A DNA stretch of 64,000 nucleotides from Paenibacillus qinlingensis (GCF_013204845.1 NZ_JABMKY010000014.1:1-64000); one strand, 5' to 3'. Numbered from the stretch's first letter, positions 33,575 through 43,230 are shown. The notes: a model not told the origin generated them from the letters alone. A program made the numbers and translations.

Positions 33575-34171
33575 TCAAGGTAGCATTCTCAACTCTTTCA
33601 TTCTAGCGACCGTTTGTACGCGTCGTTTGATGCCTAACTTCCCATATAAACGATTGATGTGTCCTTTTACCGTACCTTCCGTGAGTCCGAACCGTTTGGC
33701 AATTTCCATATTAGACAACCCATCTATGATGGCTAATGCGATATCTAGTTCTCGATTCGTCAGTGGATCGATTAGAGATTCGGATGAAGTAACCATCCTA
33801 TCTATGTCTGGAACTATCTCCGCACGAGCCCGCTCCACAGTTTTAAACAATCTCTCCTGTACAACAGGCTTCACGATGTAATCGAAGGCATAGACATCAA
33901 AGGCAGATAAGGCGTATTCCTTGTGAGAGGTAATGAACACGATTTTGGTTGCTCGCCCACTAGCCCGCACACGCTCGGCAAACTCCAAGCCATTTTCCCG
34001 CGGCATACTAATATCTACGAAAACCATATCCACCTCGTGCGTGGTTAGGTAAGCGTAAGCTTCCTTCGCATTTAAAAAACAACCCACAACTTCGATGTCT
34101 GACATTTTGGCGAGCATCCGCTTCATGATGAGATGCATGGCCTTCTCGTCGTCAATCAGGATGACTTTCAT
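33575..34171 (-). CDS. Response regulator, LytR/AgrA-like receiver with LuxR HTH
   Basis: A 198-residue regulator. The receiver domain has Asp53 in FVDISMPRENG and Lys in YIVKPV; its FITSHKEYALSAFDVYAFDYIVKP stretch is more like LytTR-type receivers than NarL types. The C-terminal helix-turn-helix is LuxR/NarL-like (LTNRELDIALAIIDGLSNMEIAKRFGLTEGTVKGHINRLYGKLGI). Overlaps the upstream kinase gene by 4 bp. The target is unknown; the neighbouring surface-protein genes (28962-33405) on the same strand are candidates. Confidence 0.88.
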   Translation of the reverse strand: MKVILIDDEKAMHLIMKRMLAKMSDIEVVGCFLNAKEAYAYLTTHEVDMVFVDISMPRENGLEFAERVRASGRATKIVFITSHKEYALSAFDVYAFDYIVKPVVQERLFKTVERARAEIVPDIDRMVTSSESLIDPLTNRELDIALAIIDGLSNMEIAKRFGLTEGTVKGHINRLYGKLGIKRRVQTVARMKELRMLP

Positions 34172-35970
34172 CTCTCTCGCCCTCCCTCATGAATTGCTAG
34201 TTTTGTTGACGCCTCAGGCCGTGTTGGCATGGTGAAATAAAACGTAGTTCCTTCCAAGGGTACACTCTCAAACCAGATTTCCCCACCGTTTAAGTGCACG
34301 AACTCCTTGCATAGGGTAAGCCCAAGTCCGACGCCTCGTTCTCCAGCGGTTCCCATTGATGAAGCTGGATAGGCCTCTTTCAACAACGTACTTGCCTGAT
34401 CGGATGTCATACCTGCCCCTGTATCGCTCACCGAAACAACGACGATATCTGCTTTGTAGGCTACTCTTAACCGGATCGTGCCACCGATAGCCGTAAACTT
34501 AATGGCATTCGACAACAGATTACGGATAATTAGCTCAAGCATTTCTTTATCTGCATACACAAATGTATCCATAGGAATGTCATTGATCATCACCAATTGC
34601 TTACTCTCACTGCGGATCTGCATCATGCGTAGGTTTGTCTGTACGGTGTGGGCCAAGTCTCGCTCAACTGGGTTGAAAATCATGCCACCCCTCTGACTCC
34701 GAAACCAGTCTAGTAAACTCTCTACCAACGTAAACGTATTCTGAATCTGTTGGCTCATTTCAAATACAATCTCTTCATAATCCCCCTCGACATCCTGTAA
34801 ATCGTCTTCCATAATTTCTACTAAATTGATAAGAACAGCTAATGGATCACGAATATCATGCGCCACGACGTTAAACATTTTGTCCTTGAAGGTATTGAGT
34901 TCGCTTAATTGCCTAGCATTATCGCGCAGAATCTCTTCAGAACGCACCATTTCTGAGACATCGCTTAACAAGAGCATTTTACCGGCAGGCTTGTGTGCAT
35001 GATCATGAATATAGGACATGTGGACATTATAAAATCGCTGATCAGCCTTACTCGAAATTTGGATTTTACTTTCTATTGTTGGACCTTGTAATACCCTTTC
35101 AAGCAACACCGGGTATTGAGAGAAGACCTGAACAGCAGGTTGCCCGATCCAACTCGGATCAATACCAGCAATGACACGCTTAGTGGATTGGTTAAAGCTA
35201 GTTAGTATGTTATCCAGATCAAACACCATAACCGCATCCTGCATGGATGCGAACACCTTTTGCAGCGCTAGGGGAGCTATTCTTAACATATTGAATTGAT
35301 AAATACCCCATAGGAAGAAAACACCCGAGAAAATAAATCCGAACGGTGAAATATCAATTGGCATATAAATAATGCCGCTTAAGTAAATCAGAGTAAAGCC
35401 GTACGGACCCCATGACCCAATAATCATAAACGCGATTTGTTTCTTCATTCGAGGTGTTGCTTTACGGAACATTTGGATCAACATTCCCATACCGACTACG
35501 AAGAATGAATACGAGTAAGCAACATGCAGTTTGTATAAAGGTCCTTTTTCCATGATAACGAGGGGGAATCCTTCGGAGTAATCTAATGTCATGCTTGAAT
35601 AAAATAAATGATGCCACTCATTCGTATTATGGGAAATAAATGTGATCATCGGTACAATCATGAGAAGAGCAACAACCCATTTTCTTACAAATTTTTGTCG
35701 ACCCGTGTACTGTAGAACGAGTAAAAACCACAGGATGGTGCCAAATGGAATCCCGATATATTCAATGCGCAGCCAGAACTGTATTTGCTCTATCGATGTA
35801 CTAACGACTTCGAAAGCGTAGCCAAAGGTATAAAACGCACCCGTTAACACACCTAAACCATAGCTGATGGCAATGGGAAGTTCTCTTCTTTTCCAACAAA
35901 GGTAGGCAATGACCAATGAACAGCAGGTCGCGGCAATCAGGAGTACGGATAAATACGCATTATAACTCAT
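34168..35970 (-). CDS. 7TM-sensor histidine kinase with PAS domain
   Basis: A 600-residue kinase. Seven hydrophobic segments fill residues 1-225 (HisKA_7TM type, with YIGIPFGTILWFLLVLQYTG), followed by a PAS-like domain (MQDAVMVFDLDNILTSFNQ), the H-box NVVAHDIRDPLAVL, the N-box IIRNLLSNAIKFT, G1 VSVSDTGAGM and G2 GVGLGLTLCKEFV. The DIRDPL H-box is the variant form. The start is the ATG at 35970, with GGAGG 8 nt upstream; an earlier ATG overlaps that ribosome site. The ligand is unknown; 7TM sensors of this type are thought to detect membrane-soluble signals. Confidence 0.9.
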   Translation of the reverse strand: MSYNAYLSVLLIAATCCSLVIAYLCWKRRELPIAISYGLGVLTGAFYTFGYAFEVVSTSIEQIQFWLRIEYIGIPFGTILWFLLVLQYTGRQKFVRKWVVALLMIVPMITFISHNTNEWHHLFYSSMTLDYSEGFPLVIMEKGPLYKLHVAYSYSFFVVGMGMLIQMFRKATPRMKKQIAFMIIGSWGPYGFTLIYLSGIIYMPIDISPFGFIFSGVFFLWGIYQFNMLRIAPLALQKVFASMQDAVMVFDLDNILTSFNQSTKRVIAGIDPSWIGQPAVQVFSQYPVLLERVLQGPTIESKIQISSKADQRFYNVHMSYIHDHAHKPAGKMLLLSDVSEMVRSEEILRDNARQLSELNTFKDKMFNVVAHDIRDPLAVLINLVEIMEDDLQDVEGDYEEIVFEMSQQIQNTFTLVESLLDWFRSQRGGMIFNPVERDLAHTVQTNLRMMQIRSESKQLVMINDIPMDTFVYADKEMLELIIRNLLSNAIKFTAIGGTIRLRVAYKADIVVVSVSDTGAGMTSDQASTLLKEAYPASSMGTAGERGVGLGLTLCKEFVHLNGGEIWFESVPLEGTTFYFTMPTRPEASTKLAIHEGGRER

Positions 35971-36175
35971 TGCTCTAGCCTCCATATAGGAATCATCTTT
36001 CCTTCCGCTTGCTCTATGTTATCAAACTTACCATGATATTTGTTGATTATTGGCGAAATAATCTATCCTGTTAACTTATTACCTTTTTGAGTACATTCGA
36101 AGCGAAAAAATAGGTACTAAGCACCATATTTAATATGAAGTAGGATTCTGTAGAAATCTATCGAATTTTATTAAG

Positions 36176-36215
36176 GAAAGCAAATTTTACTAGAAGAAAG
36201 CAAATGTTTACTAAT
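36176..36215 (+). repeat. Two 20-bp direct repeats upstream of ketosynthase gene
   Basis: GAAAGCAAATTTTACTA at 36176 and GAAAGCAAATGTTTACTA at 36196, 20-bp period (about two helical turns), ending some 25 bp before the GTG start. May be a regulator site in the leader. Confidence 0.5.
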
Positions 36216-36238
36216 AGAAGCTTCATGGAGGATTCATT

Positions 36239-37417
36239 GTGGATAATGTAGTCATCACGGGTTTTGGTATCAAAGCCCCTCATATTGATAACAAGATGCA
36301 GTTCAAGACGGTCTTGGAACACGGGATATGCACGCATCGCGTGATAAAGAGTCAAATAAACGATCTAAACTTCGTTTGCGGCGTTATTGATAACGACTTC
36401 AAAATCGTTCGAGGCAAAAATCTGAAGCGATATCCACGGATGGCTCGATTTGCTATGGCAGCCGCTGATGATGCGATGGAGATGGCCAGTATTGACGATA
36501 GAGGTTCTCTGCGTATTGCCGTAATTTTGGGAACATCCGCAGCGGGTATTTCTGAAATGGAAGAATATTCTGCAGGCGGGGCTGTATATGAGAAATTGCC
36601 TATTCATAGTGTAGCATTAGCTAATGCGCACAGTTTATCTGCAGCGGTGGCTCATCATTTGGACATAAGGGGGCAAGTTTATACAATAACTACAGGCTGT
36701 ACATCAAGCTCGGACGCAATCTCCATGGGCAAACTCCTCCTAGAAAGTGGAATGGCGGATGTTTGCGTGGTGGGTGGTTCCGATGCTGCCATTACGAATT
36801 GGACGATGAAAGGTTTTTTGAAAATCCAAGGTATCACGCCCGATGTTGATATTATGGAAACTGGCGTTCCTTTTTCCAATGCTCATCAAGGATTTGTATT
36901 AGCTGAAGGCGCAGGTGTTCTAATTCTAGAACGTGAGAAAGAAGCTAAAGCAAGAGGCGCGTCCCTATATGGTGCTATCAAAGGGGTTGCCTCGTACAAT
37001 GAAGGCACTTCCATTCTGCAAAGCGACGAAACAGGACAAAATATGTTACAAGCCCTTCGAACCGCTGTAGGCGAACATATTCCGACCTATTTGAACAGCC
37101 AGGCTCTCGGTTTGAAAGTGAATGACCGAGTCGAAAGTATCATTCATGGCACCTTATTTAGTCCATCTGTTCCGATCACTTCGATTAAAGGGATGACAGG
37201 TCACACGCTTGGGTCTATGGGTGTCATACAAGTCATCTCTTCCCTTATTAGCATGGAATACGGTTTTATACCTCCGACGATTAAAACCAGTGCCGAAGGA
37301 TTCGAGAATCTGCCCATCGTGCTTGAAACTCGGTATCAGAACATCCAGAGTGTGGCTATTACCACACATGGATACGGAGGCAACAACACTTGTTTATTTG
37401 TCACCAAGATTGACTGA
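36239..37417 (+). CDS. FabF-like beta-ketoacyl synthase homologue with C-Q-H active site
   Basis: A 392-residue thiolase-fold protein with nucleophile Cys154 in TITTGCTSSSDA, the acyl-channel region QGFVLAEGAGVLILE, Lys/His in SIKGMTGHTLG (His322) and the closing THGYGGNNT. FabF enzymes use Cys-His-His. The first His normally lies in NAHGTSTP, but here the aligned segment reads NSQALGLK, so it is replaced by Gln288. This change is known from non-elongating KS domains. GTG start, 7 nt after GGAGG. No acyl carrier protein, reductase or thioesterase is nearby; the GGDEF-EAL gene begins 11 bp after the stop, so they are probably one transcript. Function unresolved. Confidence 0.85.
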   Translation: MDNVVITGFGIKAPHIDNKMQFKTVLEHGICTHRVIKSQINDLNFVCGVIDNDFKIVRGKNLKRYPRMARFAMAAADDAMEMASIDDRGSLRIAVILGTSAAGISEMEEYSAGGAVYEKLPIHSVALANAHSLSAAVAHHLDIRGQVYTITTGCTSSSDAISMGKLLLESGMADVCVVGGSDAAITNWTMKGFLKIQGITPDVDIMETGVPFSNAHQGFVLAEGAGVLILEREKEAKARGASLYGAIKGVASYNEGTSILQSDETGQNMLQALRTAVGEHIPTYLNSQALGLKVNDRVESIIHGTLFSPSVPITSIKGMTGHTLGSMGVIQVISSLISMEYGFIPPTIKTSAEGFENLPIVLETRYQNIQSVAITTHGYGGNNTCLFVTKID

Positions 37418-37428
37418 GAGGTGATTTT

Positions 37429-39426
37429 ATGTTTTTGCTATTGCTATTGATCATTACATTTATTCCGCTTTTCGTTGGACTAACCATCTTATTTATGTTT
37501 GAGAAAACCAAGATGGCTAGAGCCATATTCTTATTTTTATTTTTTGCTTCCATGTGGGAGTTAGACACCGCTGTTTTATATGCCCACCATGTGCTGTCTG
37601 AATCGACTGTTGAATTTTTATTTCGTCTATTCCGTTTTGGGCCTATTATGCTTACACCAGCTTTGATCTATGTAGCATATAGCATGGCGAGCGAAGTTGA
37701 GGAGAGCCAGAAATCCCGGTGGCTTCGCGTAGCAGTGAGCAAAACCATGGTGATATTTGTATTTGCCTGGAGCCTATTCGTCTATTTGATCGGATGGACC
37801 AAGCTAGGGATCGAGGATCTTTATCTGGTCAAGTTGGACAGCCTTACTGACTTCATGTTTCCAACGAACGGACCTTGGGGTGGGATTTTCCATCTCAATG
37901 TTGTGTTGCTTATTATCAGCTTGTTATTCTCATTCGTTGTCAGCCTTAAAATAACGGAAAAAGATAAACGTACTTTCTTACTTGTCTTCACGTCTGTCAT
38001 AGCTGTTGGTTATAGCATTGGTATTCTGAATTTATTTGAAAAATACAGATTATATCCAAGCGCTATTGCTGTTATGCTTTTCGCGATTACGACATTCATT
38101 GCCTTTACTCGCATGCATACAAAAATCGTGAAATACATGGCTTATCATGATGCGCTGACGGGCCTGCCGAACCAACGATTGTTCAAAAATCGACTTAATC
38201 TTGCACTAGACGCTGCAAAGAAGAACAATAGCAGCATTGCCGTTCTCTATATGGATCTGGATCGATTCAAGCTTATTAACGATACGCTGGGACATAATGT
38301 CGGCGATGTGCTGCTGCAGAATGTCGCTGTGCGAATCACGGAATGTTTGAGCAAACAGGCTACCATTTCGCGGCAAGGCGGCGATGAATTTACGATTATT
38401 CTGTCGGGCCTTACCCAGGAAGAACTTGAACATGCCATTCACGATATTTTATATGCCTTCAGTAAGCCATTTACTCTACAAGAGTATCAGTTATATGTCA
38501 CACCTAGCATCGGCATCAGCTTATATCCATCTTGCGGTGATAACGCGGATCTCTTAATTAAGAATGCGGATACGGCGATGTACCGTGCCAAAGATAAAGG
38601 AAAAAACACTTATCAATTCTTTAACGAAACGATGGGCATTCAAATTCATCAAAAGCTTAGTATGGAGAATGCTCTGCGCAAAGCTTTGGAAGAAAATCAA
38701 TTCGTTGTACATTATCAACCCAAGGTTGATGTACTCACAGGGAAAATTACGGGAGCTGAGGCCTTAATTCGTTGGCAGCACCCTGAACTGGGGTTCATTG
38801 CTCCTTCGGAGTTCATCCCTCTGGCAGAAGAAACCGGACTTATCGTTCCTATCGGTCAATGGGTACTTCACACCGCTTGTAAGCAATTCAAAGCGTGGCA
38901 AACCCAAGAAATGCTACACATGTCGGTTGCCGTTAATCTGTCGATGTTGCAATTAAGACAGGAAAATTTCATTGAAATGGTGGAGCAAGTGTTGGATGAA
39001 ACCGGACTCGCACCGCAGGATCTGGAGTTCGAGATCACGGAAAGTAACGCCATGAACAACGTCGATCTTTTCATACAGAAATTAATCGCCTTGAAGAAGT
39101 TAGGGGTCGGCATTTCCATTGATGATTTTGGGACAGGCTACTCCTCATTTGGCTATTTAAAACAATTGCCTATTGATACCCTAAAGATCGACAGGTCTTT
39201 TATTAACGACATCACGAATTCGGAAGAAGACGCAGCGATCGTGCAGGCGATTATTGCTATGGCCCATATTCTAAAGTTGAAAGTCGTAGCTGAAGGCGTT
39301 GAAACAGCCAGTCAACTCACGTTGTTAGAGCAATTTCAGTGCAACGCTGTACAGGGCTACTATTTGAGTCGACCATTAGCCGCTGATGCTTATGTGAAAA
39401 TGCTTAGAAGCCAAGTTGTATGTTGA
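37429..39426 (+). CDS. Membrane GGDEF-EAL cyclic-di-GMP protein
   Basis: A 665-residue protein. The first 225 residues contain about seven hydrophobic segments resembling a 7TM sensor. The diguanylate cyclase domain follows (DALTGLPNQRLF, MDLDRFKLINDTLGH, active site RQGGDEFTIIL near 317), then the EAL phosphodiesterase (GAEALIRW near 444, NLSMLQL, DDFGTGYSSF, KIDRSFI, VVAEGVET). Both catalytic motifs look intact, so it could make or degrade c-di-GMP depending on the signal. Paired with the ketosynthase homologue upstream; followed by a bidirectional terminator. Confidence 0.93.
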   Translation: MFLLLLLIITFIPLFVGLTILFMFEKTKMARAIFLFLFFASMWELDTAVLYAHHVLSESTVEFLFRLFRFGPIMLTPALIYVAYSMASEVEESQKSRWLRVAVSKTMVIFVFAWSLFVYLIGWTKLGIEDLYLVKLDSLTDFMFPTNGPWGGIFHLNVVLLIISLLFSFVVSLKITEKDKRTFLLVFTSVIAVGYSIGILNLFEKYRLYPSAIAVMLFAITTFIAFTRMHTKIVKYMAYHDALTGLPNQRLFKNRLNLALDAAKKNNSSIAVLYMDLDRFKLINDTLGHNVGDVLLQNVAVRITECLSKQATISRQGGDEFTIILSGLTQEELEHAIHDILYAFSKPFTLQEYQLYVTPSIGISLYPSCGDNADLLIKNADTAMYRAKDKGKNTYQFFNETMGIQIHQKLSMENALRKALEENQFVVHYQPKVDVLTGKITGAEALIRWQHPELGFIAPSEFIPLAEETGLIVPIGQWVLHTACKQFKAWQTQEMLHMSVAVNLSMLQLRQENFIEMVEQVLDETGLAPQDLEFEITESNAMNNVDLFIQKLIALKKLGVGISIDDFGTGYSSFGYLKQLPIDTLKIDRSFINDITNSEEDAAIVQAIIAMAHILKLKVVAEGVETASQLTLLEQFQCNAVQGYYLSRPLAADAYVKMLRSQVVC

Positions 39427-39445
39427 AGTAGACAACCCGTCCCGC

Positions 39446-39500
39446 AAAAAAAAGGCTGTTAGGTAACGTAGATACTTCTACACGACCTAACAGCCTCTTC
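39446..39500. terminator. Bidirectional terminator
   Basis: AGGCTGTTAGGT (39453-39464) / ACCTAACAGCCT (39485-39496), with A8 on the left and T/C-rich right flank. Ends both the GGDEF-EAL unit and the YtrA-like operon. Confidence 0.85.
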
Positions 39501-39514
39501 TATTTACAAACCAA

Positions 39515-40468
39515 TTACGCCGCCACATCTCGCTTTGTGAATACTAGCCAAGCCACTACATTGAAAGTGAAGAAATAGATGCTCAATACGATAATCGAGA
39601 ATTGAAGCGTCATCCCCGTCTGATACGGGCGACCGCTCAAATACTGAGACAGATCAATATTAGCAAATAGCAAATATTTACTCCAATCGTAAGGCTGCAA
39701 GAGCTCCAAGAAAATCGCTCCCGCAAATAAAGCAAAGATGGAGAAGCCAATCGCCATAATACTGCTGCGGAAAGCAGAAGAAATCATGAAGGCCATGGTG
39801 ACGAAAATTATCGTAGACACACCATTGAGCAGATAAGTTTTCCATAGGTTAGCAACCATGCTTTTCTCTACAACCTGCCCGGCTGCATCGGTCGTTACTA
39901 GGGGTAGGTCAATCAACCCAAACTTATATAGAATCCCGTTTATTAGAATAGACACAACGAACAGAATAATTAACAAGAACAAACCAAAAGCAATCATGGA
40001 TAAATATTTGGACACTAGAATTTTCGTTCGATTCGCAGGTCGAATCAAGAGTAACTTGATGGTCCCTGTCGTGAATTCACCAGCCAAGCTGTCCCCTGCA
40101 ACAATAACGGTGAACAAGGTGATTAAGATAATTAAGTGCGCCGAATCGTTAATTCCGCTCCACATGGTCCCCCCTTCCGGGTGAATATTATGCTCGAGAT
40201 GGTAATCGTATCTAGCAATCTGCTTTTCGATGCTTGCTTTGCTCTCAGCACTCCGTTTCGGCTCCTTCATCGCATCTGAGAGCTCCTGCTTCTGCTCGAT
40301 CACGTGATCCCGCCAAGCATCGACCTCGCCCGATTTATCATCATAATACCAATCCATGAAACTGCCTAAGAAAACGGCGCCAATCATGATGGCGACCATG
40401 ATCCATGTACGTACACGACGGTAGAGTTTCATATTTTCGTTCAGAAACAAATTAACCAACTTGCTCAC
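39515..40468 (-). CDS. ABC-2 permease (YtrA-like operon, gene 6)
   Basis: A 317-residue permease with six TM segments and a long first extracellular loop of about 80 charged residues (YYDDKSGEVDAWRDHVIEQKQEL, with KRSAESKASIEKQIARYDYHLEHN). Characteristic are FTTGTIKLLLIRPANRTKILVSKYLSM and the terminal FTKRDVAA. It is a paralogue of the frameshifted permease at 17054. Start with GAGGTGAGC upstream inside the ATPase gene (17-bp overlap). Partner of the ATPase just upstream. Confidence 0.87.
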   Translation of the reverse strand: MSKLVNLFLNENMKLYRRVRTWIMVAIMIGAVFLGSFMDWYYDDKSGEVDAWRDHVIEQKQELSDAMKEPKRSAESKASIEKQIARYDYHLEHNIHPEGGTMWSGINDSAHLIILITLFTVIVAGDSLAGEFTTGTIKLLLIRPANRTKILVSKYLSMIAFGLFLLIILFVVSILINGILYKFGLIDLPLVTTDAAGQVVEKSMVANLWKTYLLNGVSTIIFVTMAFMISSAFRSSIMAIGFSIFALFAGAIFLELLQPYDWSKYLLFANIDLSQYLSGRPYQTGMTLQFSIIVLSIYFFTFNVVAWLVFTKRDVAA

Positions 40469-41384
40469 CTCCTGTCATTTCCAAGAACCGATCTTCGAGG
40501 GATTGTCGCAGTACCTGGACACCATAGATTCGGATATCTCTGCGCATCAGATCTGCCAAGATATCAGGAATACAATCTCTCTCTGTCACAACCTCTACGC
40601 CTTGTGGAACGATCTTTACATTTTTCACACCTGTCCTACCAACAATAGCTGAGTGTACCAGCTCCGCAGGTGTAGCTTCGATCAAGTAAGTTTGCGTCCC
40701 ATCCTGCGAATCTGCCATGAAATCTTGAATCGTCTTCACATCAACTAGTTTGCCTTGTTGAAGAATGGCAACACGATCACACATCAGCTCCATCTCGCTC
40801 AGCAAATGACTGGAAACAATCACGGTGATGCCTTCCGATCGCGTCAGATAACGCAGGTAATCACGCAGTTCACGTATCCCTGCAGGGTCTAGGCCATTCG
40901 TCGGCTCATCCAGAATGAGCAGTGACGGCCTATGCAGCAACGCCTGAGCGACACCTAGTCGCTGGCGCATACCGAGCGAATACTTTTTCACCTTGTCATG
41001 TATCCGCGTCTCCAACTTTACCAGCTTGACCACTTCGTCAATGCGTTCCTTCGTAACTCCGGGAACCATGCGCGCATAATGAATAAGGTTATGATAGCCA
41101 CTTAAATACTTATACATTTCCGGATTCTCAACAATTGCTCCCACATGGCGAATGGCTTGCTCAAAGTCATGCTTAATGTTCTTCCCTTTAATCACAATTT
41201 CGCCCTGCGTGATAGCCATTAATCCAACCATCATACGGATCGTTGTCGTCTTCCCTGCACCATTGGGCCCGAGGAATCCGAAGATCTCACCTTGCGGCAC
41301 GTCAAACGTTAGATTATCAATAATGGTTGTTCGCCCGATACGCTTCGTAACCCCGCGCAGACTTACAATAGGTTCACTGCTCAT
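40452..41384 (-). CDS. ABC transporter ATPase (YtrA-like operon, gene 5)
   Basis: A 310-residue ATPase: GPNGAGKTTTIRMM (Walker A), YSLGMRQRLGVAQ (signature), LLILDEPTNGLDPAGIRELRDYL (Walker B), VSSHLL (H-loop), and the full C-terminal domain ending QSLEDRFLEMTGG. BcrA-like. It forms a transporter with the overlapping permease gene downstream. Its complete length makes it the reference that reveals the deletion in the homologue at 16315. Confidence 0.9.
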   Translation of the reverse strand: MSSEPIVSLRGVTKRIGRTTIIDNLTFDVPQGEIFGFLGPNGAGKTTTIRMMVGLMAITQGEIVIKGKNIKHDFEQAIRHVGAIVENPEMYKYLSGYHNLIHYARMVPGVTKERIDEVVKLVKLETRIHDKVKKYSLGMRQRLGVAQALLHRPSLLILDEPTNGLDPAGIRELRDYLRYLTRSEGITVIVSSHLLSEMELMCDRVAILQQGKLVDVKTIQDFMADSQDGTQTYLIEATPAELVHSAIVGRTGVKNVKIVPQGVEVVTERDCIPDILADLMRRDIRIYGVQVLRQSLEDRFLEMTGGEQVG

Positions 41385-41404
41385 GGATAAGCCTCCTTCT
41401 CGAT

Positions 41405-42490
41405 TTAGTTAACTTGGAAAATGATATCGCCTGAGGCCACCTTGGCCTCTATTTTTCTTGTCCCTTTGCCTAAGACACCGTTCATGCGGGTTCCAATTTC
41501 GTTGTCGGTCCCCTTTTGGATAGGTAAAGGAAGTAAGGATTGAATGCGTCCCTCACTCACCGCAGCATCCAACGTATACCCCTCATCTTTGGACAAAATG
41601 AATGTCAGATTACCGCCCTTGTTCGACACTACTTGCATGTCTCCCTGGATATGGTCCAATTTCATATTGGAACCATGTCCTACAACGGATACAGCACCTT
41701 TTATTTCCCGAAAGTGCACGGATCCGTATTTCGCATTTCCTGTAACTTCCCCAGTAATGTCTGTTAGACCGGTATCACCTGATTGATGATCGAGGACCAG
41801 ATTACCTTGCATACGATCCATATTAGCATTACTAGATCGGTTCACCAATTCCACATTTCCCTTAATGTCGGCCATGTATAGACTTCCATAGGAGGATTTC
41901 ACTTTGAGATCTCCCTTTACATTGACAATTTCCATGAGCCCACTGGTAGATGTAGCCGTAACATTCCCGTTAATCCCGCTGATTCGCACAGCGCCATCTT
42001 CATTCTCAATCGTCGACTTCATCATTTCGGGGATAGCAAGTACATAATCGATAGATACATATTCGGGAGCAATGGCCTTTCCATTCGCTGTCGTAACAAA
42101 CATGAGTTGTCCATTCTGGAGTTCTTGTTCGACCTTAATAGCGTCTCGCCTGCGATTAGCCACCTCTGTATTCGCGGCAGTTACTGTCACCGTAGCCTGT
42201 AACCGAATCGTAGACGTCTCCGAACGTTGTACGGATATTTTGCCTTTTTGACTTGTTAGCAGTACTTCCTTGATCTCTGGCTTGTTCATTTCTGATTGAA
42301 GCTGCGCGGTTGCCGTTACAGCTCGCCTCTCGTCGATATAGGTCTCTGTCTTCTCTTCATTGACGAATTGCTCGACGAACGCTTGAAAAACATCTTCCTT
42401 ACGGATGAACACATCCAGAATGGAGAGTAGGAACAGCATCACAACGGAGATGAGAAGAACACTTCTTTTTTGCCGGAACGACATCCTCAT
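41405..42490 (-). CDS. DUF4097-type putative surface adhesin with membrane anchor (LiaG-like)
   Basis: A 361-residue protein: basic N-terminus, one TM segment (about 10-29), then an extracellular part. From about 180 it has regular 20-25-residue turns of G-x-L-x-V-x-x-x-x-G-x-x-x-h-x-x-I-x-G (GAVRISGINGNVTATSTSG, GSLYMADIKGNVELV, GSVHFREIKGAVSV), the right-handed beta-helix pattern of DUF4097. LiaG of the B. subtilis envelope-stress operon is of this type. It overlaps the upstream permease gene by 4 bp. In the middle of an ABC operon it may act as an envelope-side sensor or tether (inference). Confidence 0.8.
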   Translation of the reverse strand: MRMSFRQKRSVLLISVVMLFLLSILDVFIRKEDVFQAFVEQFVNEEKTETYIDERRAVTATAQLQSEMNKPEIKEVLLTSQKGKISVQRSETSTIRLQATVTVTAANTEVANRRRDAIKVEQELQNGQLMFVTTANGKAIAPEYVSIDYVLAIPEMMKSTIENEDGAVRISGINGNVTATSTSGLMEIVNVKGDLKVKSSYGSLYMADIKGNVELVNRSSNANMDRMQGNLVLDHQSGDTGLTDITGEVTGNAKYGSVHFREIKGAVSVVGHGSNMKLDHIQGDMQVVSNKGGNLTFILSKDEGYTLDAAVSEGRIQSLLPLPIQKGTDNEIGTRMNGVLGKGTRKIEAKVASGDIIFQVN

Positions 42491-43230
42491 ACCTCCACTT
42501 CTTTCTCGAAAATGAAACCATTCAGCGCTATTAACCCTATACAGAGTAAGCCGAGGACAATAAAAGGTCCCGAATGCAAGAAAGCCATATCTGAATCCTT
42601 ATGTCCAATCACGATCTCAGGTGTCCAGACCAGCAGGTTCGATAGCAGCGGGCTGATAAGCAGTGACAGCCAGATGATGCCAAAAAATGCGCTAACCATC
42701 ACAAACCATTTGAATTTTGCTACGAGCTGCCCGCATAGGAACGTGAACTGCACGACAATTAATAAGAACAACATAACGAAAAGGCAGATCCAGTAGAGAT
42801 TGAGCACTAGACTCATAAGGCTGGGCCCTAGCTCGGACCAATCCTCGCTTGTGCTTACTTCCTCCCACATCACACGGAGTAACAAGCTCGCAAAGCTTGC
42901 TGCAATCACGATGGACGTTGCAATTAGCAAGGATAGCACTGCCGCTAGCTTGGCCGCTAACACCTTCCACCCCCGAATAGGCAAGGAAAGGAGGAGGTAA
43001 ATCGAGTTCGTTCTCCACTCCGCATGGAGTTGATAGTAGCCCGTTCCTATCGCTAAGGCGACTAAGAATAAGTAAGGTATAATGAGTGCCAATACCATCC
43101 TCGCATCCATTTGGAAATCAGCGCTTTTGTACAAAACAATTACGTGCAGCGCAACCACACCCACTGTGAAAAAACCGAATAAGGGGGAAATACTTTTTAT
43201 TTCTTTCTTAAATAGGTTCCAGAGTGCCAT
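42487..43230 (-). CDS. ABC-2 permease (YtrA-like operon, gene 3)
   Basis: A 247-residue membrane protein with six hydrophobic segments: opening ALWNLFKKEIKSISPLFGF, then EWRTNSIYLLLSLPIRGWKVLAAKL, the usual coupling-helix stretch, and a C-terminal LGLLCIGLIALNGFIFEKEVEV. Its ATG starts directly after the ATPase stop (1-nt step). Distinct in sequence from the gene 6 permease; resembles YtrC/YtrD-like proteins only in layout. Confidence 0.82.
   Translation of the reverse strand: MALWNLFKKEIKSISPLFGFFTVGVVALHVIVLYKSADFQMDARMVLALIIPYLFLVALAIGTGYYQLHAEWRTNSIYLLLSLPIRGWKVLAAKLAAVLSLLIATSIVIAASFASLLLRVMWEEVSTSEDWSELGPSLMSLVLNLYWICLFVMLFLLIVVQFTFLCGQLVAKFKWFVMVSAFFGIIWLSLLISPLLSNLLVWTPEIVIGHKDSDMAFLHSGPFIVLGLLCIGLIALNGFIFEKEVEV

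Noticed and set aside
36239..37417. Part of a polyketide or fatty-acid gene cluster
   Set aside because: No acyl carrier protein, acyltransferase, reductase, thioesterase or phosphopantetheinyl transferase is found within the window.
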